From: Silurus meridionalis
Taxonomy: Eukaryota; Chordata; Actinopteri; Siluriformes; Siluridae
Length of the DNA: 64,000 bases
Assembly (NCBI RefSeq): GCF_014805685.1
Contig: NC_060892.1
Coordinates: 22,431,900 to 22,495,899, forward strand
Reading direction: 5' to 3'
Below, one piece after another: positions 54,567 to 64,000 of the stretch (positions within the stretch are counted from its first letter, which is position 1; each line of letters begins with the position of its first letter). A program made the translations under genes and the position numbers. A model generated the notes under the pieces. That model worked only from the letters and a program-made list of their open reading frames with translations, did no database searches and had not been told where the DNA came from.

Positions 54567-54745
54567 TTAGGAGGGTGGTAGCTTAGCGGTTAAGGCATTC
54601 GACTTCAGCTCCGAAGGACACGAGTTCAAATCACAGCCACACCAAGTTGCCACTTTTGGGCCCCTGAGCAAGGCCCTTAACAAATGTGATAATTGTAAGT
54701 CGCTCTGGATAAGGCCGTCTGCCAAAATGCTCACATTTATTCTCA
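54567..54745 (+). mobile_element. tRNA-derived SINE with L2-like tail
   Basis: GGTAGCTTAGCGGTTAAGGC (A-box region) and GAGTTCAAATCACAG (B box) form a tRNA-like head. GCCCCTGAGCAAGGCCCTTA follows, then GTCGCTCTGGATAAGGCCGT, which matches the tail of the L2 LINE in the array (GTCGCTCTGGATAAGGGCGT). Confidence 0.82.
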
Positions 54746-55097
54746 CATTTTCTCCCCTTCTTTAATAATTAAATACACACACACACCTTTTCCTGGAATG
54801 GAATTTTTTAGAGAACAAGCATCATCATGGAAACAAACGGGGCTATCAAACCATTTTTTGGGCCAAGAGGAAGTTGTTAACTAAAACCCAAAGACTGGGT
54901 AAAAGGATTATTCAGAAACGCACAGCATCCTGCCTCACTGTGGAGATTGGATTCTAAGGAAAAAGTGCAGTAGTGTGTGGTTCCATTTAAAAAGTGGTTT
55001 ATTATAACTTTTTTCTTTAAAAGTTTGTTTTCTACCAACTTGACTTTTGTGACAAATACAATATATATCATCTGACACGTTTCAAAGTACTTATGCA

Positions 55098-55102
<5 letters not shown>

Positions 55103-55174
<72 letters not shown>
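55103..55174. repeat. (TG)n(TA)n compound microsatellite
   Basis: A TG run (55103-55130) is followed by a TA run (about 55134-55174). Confidence 0.95.
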
Positions 55175-55177
<3 letters not shown>

Positions 55178-55500
55178 TTCCTTTCATCATAATATTGATC
55201 TCTAATGCAAAGAAGAGAATTATGGAATTGCCTGCTCTGGACTGCCCACTCCAATATAATGCCGATTTTATTAATATCTGTTTTTATCCCTGTGTTTCTC
55301 AGTCACATGTGCATCCAAAAGTACATAATACTGCAAAAGGCCAAATACAATGCTTTTAGCAATATGTAGGCAAAATATATATTTATATATTTTGTTCTGA
55401 ATTATTTTGTAATGTTTCTTTTTGTAAAATAAGTCTGGAAAAACTGATTTCTCTTGAGTTATAAGAAGAGATTATGAAATAAAATTCCACTTTTGCCATA

Positions 55501-57660
55501 AATGTTCCATCTTTTTTCACAACCAGGGAAATGCTGAATGATGCTTCTCTGATTTATATTGTTGTTTTATCATGAGTCTCATCCTTTTTTTTCACCTGCG
55601 CATTCAACAACATTAACAGTACGTTTCAAATTTTAGTAAGCAAAACATTTACTGTGGCAGCTTTAGCCACAAAACACAACTGATCATCAGAATACAAATT
55701 TTCTAATTACATGGAAACAATAAAGATTAAAACGATTGGTTATAAAACTAAAATCATCTTTTCAAATTGGCACAAATTTACAAGAAAGTATTATTCTTCT
55801 AAAATGCAATTCACACATTAAATCTAAGATGTCATTAGTATTTATTTCTTTACAGTCAACTGATATAACTGCTGATGAGTAACAAGCATTACTTTTACAT
55901 TATCAGACATTGTTTCTATTGTTCCATGTACCACATTTCCACACATTTTGATATTTAAAATTCACCTTTCACACACTATGACTATATAGTATAATTAAAA
56001 TCCACCTACAGCAACTTAGTGATAACATAGAGAAAGCGAGTGTGATCTATGTCACAATAGTGGTCAAGCAATTTGAGGAGGAAGATAAGGAATCTTAAAT
56101 GAAGGTAGATGGAGTGAGGTGATGTCTTGGATCTTACAATATAATGCAGGCCTCCTTGTAACTTTACTTGGTGAGATGTTTCAGGTTTGCTGATGGTGCT
56201 ATAACATCAGGTTCACCCTAAAAAGGCGCATTCTTGATTTATCACCATCTACTTAATTCAATATTCTTTTTCCTGAATCTTTTTTCTCCACATGGAGAAA
56301 AAAAGGATATGATATGTGCCCTAGCTAACCTTCTCCAGGCCATTAATGACAAGTAGTAACATCATGGCAGGAGAGTGTCAGGTCTGGATGTTAGAGATTC
56401 TTCCCAAGATATTTGGCTAATAAAAAAGGCCTTTGGAAAATGAATCTCTTTTTTTTATTATTATTATATTTTGCTTTTGGTGAAAGATTATTTATCAGAT
56501 TTCTAATATGAACAGTTCAGGATCTTCTATGTTGCAGTCCATGTTGGTTAGTCATGATTTAATTAATAAGACATTAAATGTATTTAAGAAAACATTAGTA
56601 ATGTCAGTTAACACAGGACTTTTTACAGAATCAAAACCAGATCCCATCGGCTCCTTCATTGGTTAATTCCTTCTCAATTTATATTGAACATATGCCAGAA
56701 CAGAACTACTCTGTTCAATATGTAGTAAAAAAAAAAAACATTGTTGGAAATTGCAAATAATATAATCCTGATACTTTTATCTAAAAAATATATTCCTTGG
56801 TTTTGGAACAGAATGACCAGTGCTTTATGTTATTAATAAAATACTATTACATAATAATATATACAGACTTCTTATAATCATTTAAATGATTTAACACATT
56901 AAAATGATTTAGAAACGGTTTTGTTCCTCATCTTGTTTTTATTTTCTATTAAACTATTAGCTACTTTTATCTGCTTTGAGTTTAGTCTCTGCATTTATGT
57001 CTTCCATGTTGTTGAAAAGTCTTTTTATTGTTACTTGTTTATTGTCAATCCTGGTTTATATAACTATTAATAAATAAAACAAATAAATGAAAGCATATAG
57101 ATAAAAGTCCAAACAGAAAATCTGTTAGCTGACCTGAAAAAGGCTGTGCACAAAAGATGCAAGAATGAAAAACTATCCTCAAAACATCGATAGGACTTTT
57201 ACTCCATTGTCTAAATGTAGTACTAAATTTAAAAATCTGGTAGCACATAAACCACACACACTTCCAGTTTAAATCTGAATTCAATAAAAAAAAAAGAGAA
57301 TATGATTACTAAAGATAAAAATACAGATAAGTTTAAACTCTGACTGTAAACAAAGAAACCCAATTTTCTGTCCAGAACTTTCCAAAGAGCCGTTTTAATG
57401 TGCTTTTATAAAGAACAAGGCCTTTTGTTCCTGTACTAAAGTAAACATTGTTGCCAGAAACATGCATTAGGATCACTTACTTAAACAGAACTTAGAACAG
57501 GACCTTGACTGAAATATGGGACCGCTATTGTGCTTCCTCTACTATGCCTGTTCACGAGTGACCATTTTTCAAAGTACAAGCAAAATATTAAACACGTGAC
57601 CACATGTTTACGTGTTGTAGTAGCTTTCTTTTGGAATTCACACAAAGGCAGTGCGAAGTA
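55501..57660. other. Interval between convergent genes
   Basis: AT-rich; no exon, RNA gene or clear transposon end was recognised in the 2.2 kb between the likely 3' ends of zdhhc13 and rcn1. Confidence 0.5.
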
Positions 57661-57667
57661 ATCAGGT

Positions 57668-58230
57668 TTTATTCACAGTGACACAATTTTCTCAGCAATA
57701 TTGCATTAGTAACCAGTGCTTGATGTTAAATTGATCTATTTTACTGGTGTTGACTGGCAAATGTGTACATAAAACAAGCTGTAGTGAATACAAACTTTGA
57801 GTAAAAAGTTAAAACAAAAAAGACAAAAAAAATCTAAGTTTAGAAACTGACACAAAAGTTTAAAAAATCCCTAATATTGTAATGTTCTGTCCATGTAACC
57901 TGTTCTTTCCTCAGTAAATAACACTAAAGCACAATAAACATACAAAACTGGCTTTACAAAAATGTAACTAAACATAATTAACTAGATCCAACAGAAGTCA
58001 TCATTGGCCACTAGGGACAGAGTAATACTGAGGTAGATTAGAGATCTGTAAATCTGTAGATCTGTCCATCAGTCACTCCTGTAGAAAGTGCGAGGATTTT
58101 ACATCCTATTACTGGTGTGACTCATCGTGTGATCATAGTTCACTTAGAAGGAGAGATTATTATACAAAGACAGTATACTGAATGTGAATGTAAAAAAATT
58201 GTGTGATTATTGCTATTGATCAAATCATGT
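57668..58230 (-). other. rcn1 3' UTR candidate
   Basis: On the minus strand, AATAAA at 57673-57668 follows the rcn1 stop by about 560 nt and is a plausible polyadenylation signal. Confidence 0.5.
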
Positions 58231-61200
58231 TCAGAGCTCATCATGGTTTCTGGTCAGATCTTCTCCATAGTTTGTCGCTTGACTTCCTACAAACATGTTC
58301 CAGTTCTGAAGAATCTCCTCTTTTGTCAGCATCTGATCCTGCACAATAAATATGAACAGTCATTTACTGTACTTTGTGTTGACAAGTATACAAGTAACAC
58401 ATACATACATACATACATACATACATATGTGAGAAAAATGTGGAAAAAAACAGATGAAAGGTGTTGATAAGAGCTTCAGTTATTAGAACCATGGCCGAAG
58501 GTATGTGGAGTAAAAACAGCATTCTTTTTTAGAAATGATTTGGTAACTGTAATGTGTAATTATCAAGTGCAAGTGTTTTTTATTTTTTTACAAGATATTT
58601 AGGTTTGAGATCAAAATATGAATCTGAAACAACATATGAGAATTAGCTTTAATAACGTGCCATTTAAATATGATAAACAACTTTGAGAATACCACCTTGG
58701 TGACAGACCACCCCATTTTAGCTAAAAAAAAAAATCAATTGGTCTAATAGGGAACATCTGGGTAATGCCTGTGATGTTTCAATATTTTTGATCAGTTTTT
58801 AAATGGTTGGGTTCAAACAAAGGATTTAGACTGTAAAGCACATCAAGATGTAAATATCAGGGAAATAAAAGCTGAAATTTGTCTCATCGTCATCTTTTGA
58901 TGACACAAACAAAAGAATTGGAAAACGTTTAAACATTCCCAAAGCAAAACTAAAAATATTATGAAGTTAAACAGATTATGAATATAAATGGTAGCGTCAT
59001 AAATTAGTCTCTGATACTTTGATTTATTTAATTTTTTTTTAACTTCTGTCCTTTTCAATGTCAGGGACACATGTACACTCCTGGGAATAAAATAAAATGA
59101 CCAAAACATAATCAAATTAGAACTGAATCTAAACTCACAGACAAAATTTGTATGGGGCTGCGTTTCTCTTTGATCTCTTTAAACAATTAAGTTTTTTTTA
59201 AATGTTTATCTGCGAATTGGTTTTAATACTTGGTTTAGTGACGTTCATTTTATCAGAGCAGTAATGTAAAGACTGCACATAAATTTACCTTATCAGTGTC
59301 AGACTCATACAGGAGGTGTCGTGCTTCAGCCTGAGCATGATCATAATCCTGAGGAAGAATCCAGTGACGAATCTCATCCACATCCATCTTCCCATCTTTA
59401 TTCAGATCTCTGAAATCAGAAAACTGATCTCTCTCGGTTTTCACCCAGTCTGGTTCAGGCCCTCCATCTTCATGTGCAAACATGTCCGCTGATTGACAGA
59501 CACAAACAAAAGTAATGTTGTTGATGAACCTATACACAGTATCTATATAGCCATCAAATATCTATAAGGTCTTTTGACTACACCACATAATCCCACATGC
59601 AGTAAATAAACATGTAACATCAGAGATACAACTTTAGATCAGCATCAATACTGTTTATGAAGACAAAGAGACTAGCATGCGACCTCAACACTTAGACAAA
59701 GATAAATCTAGATATAACACAATAATAAAGAATGATTGTTTTGTATATAATTATTTTGTTCCAAGGCATATTCATCTTAATGCATAAATATTTTCCTTTA
59801 AAAACAGCACCTTCTGCTCAGTTAATAAATTAGAGAACTCAAAAAAGTAAAATTGGTGTCAGTTTTGTACACGTTCCAAACTGTACAACATTCTGACATT
59901 CATAACCTCCACCTACTAAAATGTATGTATGATTGCATGATTTCCTGTGATGAACTGGAATCTAATTCCAGGTATATTCCTGCCTCATAACCACTGTGTT
60001 CCCAAGAAAAGTGCCAAAGACAACGAGCACGTGTGTAAACGTGGCTACTGAAGACAAACTGATTATTTTATTAATTAATGTAGTGTGCAAGTTACATTTC
60101 ATCACACTTTTTAGTTTGATTTTTGATCCTGTGACTTTTACAGTTACTTCTGCTTTTTTTTTTTTTTTTTTTTTAAGTTTTACTGCATGAAAAACTCAAG
60201 TAATTCAGTCAAACACAGAACGCATTCTGATCATGAAAAAGTGTCCTCAAATATATTTATTTATAAATTACATACCAATGTATTCGTCTTCATCCACATA
60301 GCCATCTCCATTCTTATCTATGTCCTCCAATGTCTCCTAGAGATCAGAACATTACAGGACATCAGGACATTACAATGTCACACTTAACTAATTTAATTAG
60401 CTTTTATTATAATTAAAATATTTAAATAAAATAAATATATCTAAAATAAATATTATATTAAAATAAAACCACAAAATAAAGGCGATGATGCAATTTGTTG
60501 AAAGCTGTACACTCATGTTATTAGTTTGTGTAGTGACTACAACTATGCTGCTAATAGCCGTGTGATTTCTTGCTCTGATGCAGGATGATATAAAACCAAA
60601 TACCCAAAGTGTTTAAAGATTTTATACCAATAGCTTGTCACAACTGTTAACAATGAGACTTTTTTTTTATTTATCTAAAAACAATGAAGTGTTTGGTATT
60701 TTAAACCAAGATAAGTTTAATATGCAGCATTATTAATGCAGGAATACTTTTTTCATTTACACTCAGTCAATGAACAGCAAGAATAGTGTATAACAGATAC
60801 TATAGCCTGTGATGTGCACAAAATCTGAGATTAAACCTCTTTAAACACTAGAAGGTTCAAAAGTCCATCTTGATCACTGACATGAAGAGTCATCTATTGC
60901 TTACTCTATTCTTAGCATTAACATGAAACTAAGTGTGTTTAACTCACCAGGACAACAATGTCCCTCATGTGTTCAAATTCCTCAGGGTGAAGAAAAGCAG
61001 TGAACTCATCCTTCTCTGCTCGCCCATCTCCATTCAGATCAGCGGCTTTAAATCTGCGTTCATCTCGTGGCAGCATCTTCTTGAAGCTAAACTGATCTGA
61101 AGAATCTGCAAACTCCTCTGGGTTTGCTGCAAATTCACATAACTGCATTCTGTCATCAAATTACAGGTTACAGATCACATATCACCCTGCTGCTCCTCCA

Positions 61201-62505
61201 ATACTTTTACATCTCAGAATATATTATCATTCAACTTGTCATTAAATAGTAAAAAAACCTACAAACGTTTCCTGCCTATGTTAGATTACATCATATTACA
61301 AAACAGATACCTATACACTGCGCATGACATACGTATACACTGCGCATGACATACGTATACACTGCGCATGACATACGTATACACTGCACATGACATACGT
61401 ATACACTGCACATGACATATATACACTGCACATGACATACGATACACTGCATGACATACGATACACTGCGCATGACATACGTATACACTGCGCATGACAT
61501 ACGTATACACTGCACATGACAATATGTACACTGCTCATGACATATGTATACACTGCACATGACATACGTATACACTGCGCATGACATACGTATACACTGC
61601 ACATGACATACGATACACTGCGCATGACATACGTATACACTGCTCATGACATACGTATACACTGCACATGACATACGTATACACTGCACATGACAATATG
61701 TACACTGCTCATGACATACGTATAAACTGCACATGACATACGTATACACTGCATGACACGTATACACAACAGATTGCACATGACAATATGTACACTGCAC
61801 AACATACGTATACACTGCGCATGACATACGTATACACTGCACATGACAATATGTATGCACTGCACATGACATACGTATACACTGCACATGACATACGTAT
61901 ACACTGCGCATGACATACGTATACACTGCACATGATATACGTATACACTGCACATGACAATATGTACACTGCACATGATATACGTATACACTGCATGACA
62001 CGTATACACTGCACATGACAATATGTATGCACTACATGGCATACGTATGCACTGCACGTGACAATATGTACACTGCATGACATACGTATACACTGCACAT
62101 GACATACATATACACTGCACATGATTACACATTAAGTTAAATTACTCAACAGCTATACTCTAATCTGATTGGACACCTGGCATTCTAAAATGGATAATAA
62201 ATACACAGCACAGGAACAATTTCCCATCATGCCACTAGTTTGTGTTTTCTAGCTCAATTTTAACTGTTGTAGAACTGTTATTACTCTTATGCTCACAGCT
62301 GGCACACTTACCAAGGTAGTATCCATAGGTGGCCTGTTTGTACTCGTCCCAAGCAATTGCATTGTCTTTGTTCAGGTCATAGTCACGCCATATTTTAGCA
62401 ACGTTCTCATAAACATAGCGTTTTTGAACACGTTTAATCCAAAGCTTCAGCTCGTCGGGGGTAATGAATCCATCAGCATCACTATCAATACGATCCACAA
62501 TCTTA
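58231..62505 (-). CDS. rcn1: Reticulocalbin-1, 3' part (partial)
   Basis: Five minus-strand exons with consistent phases: 62505-62312, 61126-60948, 60336-60276, 59488-59289, 58338-58231. Six EF-hand loops follow in order: [12 protein letters not shown] and [12 protein letters not shown] (exon 1 here), [36 protein letters not shown], and DTDK split by an intron from DQMLTKEE. Between them stand [20 protein letters not shown] and [19 protein letters not shown]. The protein ends NHDEL, an ER-retention signal, as in CREC-family proteins of the ER lumen. The text fits RCN1 better than calumenin or RCN3. Loop 2 has Asn and loop 6 Gln at the usual glycine position, so Ca binding there may be weaker. 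The first exon or exons (signal peptide) were not found up to 64000, so the gene is partial here. Confidence 0.92.
58399..58427. repeat. (CATA)n microsatellite
   Basis: Seven CATA units in the last rcn1 intron. Confidence 0.9.
61311..62125. repeat. 22-bp minisatellite in an rcn1 intron
   Basis: About 37 units of TGACATACGTATACACTGC(A/G)CA or variants (GACAATATGTACACTGC; shortened TGCATGACA). The unit holds two palindromes, GTATAC and TGCGCA. Since 22 is not a multiple of 3, all minus-strand frames cycle through the same 22-residue pattern and stay open for 110-240 codons. This is a repeat artefact, not a gene. It lies between the first and second rcn1 exons seen here. Confidence 0.95.
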
Positions 62506-62534
62506 CTGCGAACGCAACCATACACACGCGCATG

Positions 62535-62536
<2 letters not shown>

Positions 62537-62590
<54 letters not shown>
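62537..62590. repeat. (CA)n, i.e. (TG)n in rcn1 sense, near an acceptor
   Basis: About 27 CA units. In the rcn1 direction this is a TG tract ending about 31 nt before the acceptor at 62506-62507, whose upstream bases (TATGGTTGCGTTCGCAG) make a weak polypyrimidine tract. Confidence 0.95.
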
Positions 62591-62593
<3 letters not shown>

Positions 62594-62599
62594 AATAGA

Positions 62600-63090
62600 T
62601 TTAACAATCACAGCCTATGCAAGAGCACTTGCGGTGTTATGATTACACCATAATTAAAACCATATAATGACTGTCTTGAAGGAGAGCTTACAATTTTTTT
62701 TTTTTTATTGCATTTACACTTGTATCGTACCTCATAAGTGTATTTGAGTTTTATTGTACTTTTTCTTAATAGTAGCCACAAATGTAAATACAAATGTAAA
62801 TGTGTATGACTAAGATAATTAATATAATAATTTTTTTAAATCATTTTTAATTTAATATAATCAAAGTCTCTCTGGAGGCTCTCTGGAACGGGGTGTTTGC
62901 CAAATGCCATATATGCAACTGATGTCCTACTCTTTGTGTAGTAAGACTTTAATTTCTGTTTTTATTTATTTATATATTTTATATATATTTATCAATCAAT
63001 AAGTTTGATTCTGGGTTGGCCATCATTTACATTTACAACATTCTACAATATTACAACACTAACAATATTTTTTCCCCTCAATTTATTACA
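62600..63090. other. rcn1 upstream intron, no feature recognised
   Basis: AT-rich with a T-run near 62695. No rcn1 signal-peptide exon was found here on the minus strand. Confidence 0.45.
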
Positions 63091-63094
63091 TAAT

Positions 63095-63650
63095 AAAATA
63101 ATGCTGCTCAAAACCAAGAACACCAACGAGCTCGTCGTAGACAGTAATTAGAAAAAGACGGCACAAACACACCCATCCATTTAAAAGGAACAGTGGTAGA
63201 CCGTGTCACCAGCTTCAAATTCCTGTGGATCCACATCTCCAAGGACCTCTCCTGGACAAAAAACAGCTCCAGTCTATTCGAGAAAGCTTACCAGTGCTGC
63301 TTCTAACTGAGGGCTCTGAATAAGAACTGTCTTTCCTCAGACATCCTGGTGAACTTTTGCACCATCGAGAGCATCCTGACCAGCTGTATTACAGTCTGGT
63401 AATGGAACTGCTGTGTCAGAGGGTGGTGAGAACTGCTGAAGGTATTGTGGGAACCATAAACTGTTTGCCCTCCTGCCCTCTGGTAGGTGCTACTACAATC
63501 AAGCAGGTTCAGGAACCTTTTTCCCCACAGCTGTTTCCATGCTGAACTCTACACCCCAGTAGCACCACCTCCCCTCCACCCTTCACTACCACACCCCACG
63601 TCTTGGACACACACACACACACACACACACACATTGTATTCAATACACTG
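63095..63650 (+). mobile_element. Rex1-like LINE 3' fragment
   Basis: The plus strand reads NTNELVVD, VDRVTSFKFLWIHISKDLSW, LVNFCTIESILTSCITVW and, in other frames, a TINCLPSCPLVGATT-like end, then a CA microsatellite (63607-63633). These correspond to the C-terminal reverse-transcriptase region of Rex1-type LINEs, with stops and frameshifts. It is the same clade as 30130-32035, in opposite orientation. Confidence 0.75.
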
Positions 63651-64000
63651 TGTCACCTCACTCTAGGCACTCAAGATTGCACTATAACAACCACATATGT
63701 TGCACATATAATAGCCTACTTTTTGGACTCAATATCATTTTGCACATGTACATAACCTTCATAAACAACATATATATTGTCTCCTTCATTGTATATAATA
63801 TTCTTATTATATTCATACCAATGCACTTGGTTGCACTGGTTAGATGCTAACTGCATTTCGTTGCCTTGTACCGTGACTTGTGCAATGACAAAGCTAAATC
63901 TAATTCAGTGAAAATAATACAAATAAATTTTGTTATATTTGCATAGTTTATAGTGTGGGTGTATTGGCACACGTATACGTACTGGAATATACCCAATACA

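Larger units (their letters stand above)
53995..55500 (+). other. zdhhc13 3' UTR candidate
   Basis: The sequence after the stop reaches an AATAAA at 55478-55483 with A/T-rich context, a plausible polyadenylation signal. The UTR would carry a Tc1-like end, a SINE and a TG/TA microsatellite. Earlier signals may be used instead. Confidence 0.45.

Noticed and set aside
61291..62132. Minus-strand frames of 109-241 codons over the 22-bp minisatellite
   Set aside because: All three frames are open and encode the same cyclic pattern, so this is a property of the repeat unit and not a gene.
58231..62505. Assignment as calumenin or reticulocalbin-3
   Set aside because: [20 protein letters not shown] and the [21 protein letters not shown] end with HDEL fit reticulocalbin-1. 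Calumenin ends HDEF, and RCN3 differs in the EF-hand text.

Overview
The window is animal nuclear DNA, almost certainly from a teleost fish. Two intron-containing genes match vertebrate zdhhc13 and rcn1. The repeats are of fish type: RTE/Rex3-like, L2 and Rex1-like LINEs, Tc1 and hAT DNA transposons, tRNA-derived SINEs with L2-like tails, and long CA/TA/GATA microsatellites. I cannot name the species. All calls rest on reading the sequence and on recalled family features; no database search was run.

Layout. (1) 1-15.9 kb is a young tandem array. A ~340-bp AT-rich satellite took a 5'-truncated RTE-like LINE that already carried a nested L2 LINE, and the whole was amplified as ~3.67-kb units. 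Target-site duplications are visible at both levels of nesting. (2) 16.9-18.7 kb (minus) holds a decayed, intron-containing, Ty3/gypsy-integrase-derived gene (GIN-like). It lacks the DDE core and ends in a 54-bp coding minisatellite. (3) 21.2-27.7 kb is an LTR element with 1.6-kb LTRs, a 5-bp TSD, most of gag-pol missing and a broken env. (4) 27.7-36.3 kb is a transposon graveyard: a diverged relative of the satellite, a Rex1-like LINE, a Tc1 element with an N-terminally damaged transposase, a BEL/Pao-like integrase scrap and an RTE fragment. (5) 37.6-54.0 kb (plus) is a complete 17-exon zdhhc13 gene (638 codons plus stop). (6) 58.2-62.5 kb (minus) is the 3' part of rcn1 (six EF-hands, C-terminal HDEL); its first exon or exons lie outside the window or were not found. 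The two genes are convergent.

Main results. The zdhhc13 gene is open throughout and keeps its zinc-binding cysteines, but the catalytic cysteine codon of the DHHC motif reads serine (DHHS), which predicts a palmitoyltransferase pseudoenzyme or an ankyrin scaffold. The same gene has a textbook AT-AC (U12-type) intron. Its exon 10 has a 102-bp TG tract where the polypyrimidine tract should be. The other main item is the LINE-in-LINE-in-satellite array, whose insertion order can be read from its TSDs. ZDHHC13 is a membrane protein of the Golgi/ER and reticulocalbin-1 is a Ca-binding protein of the ER lumen; nothing here shows that they work together. I found no bacterial-type system, CRISPR array or rRNA gene.
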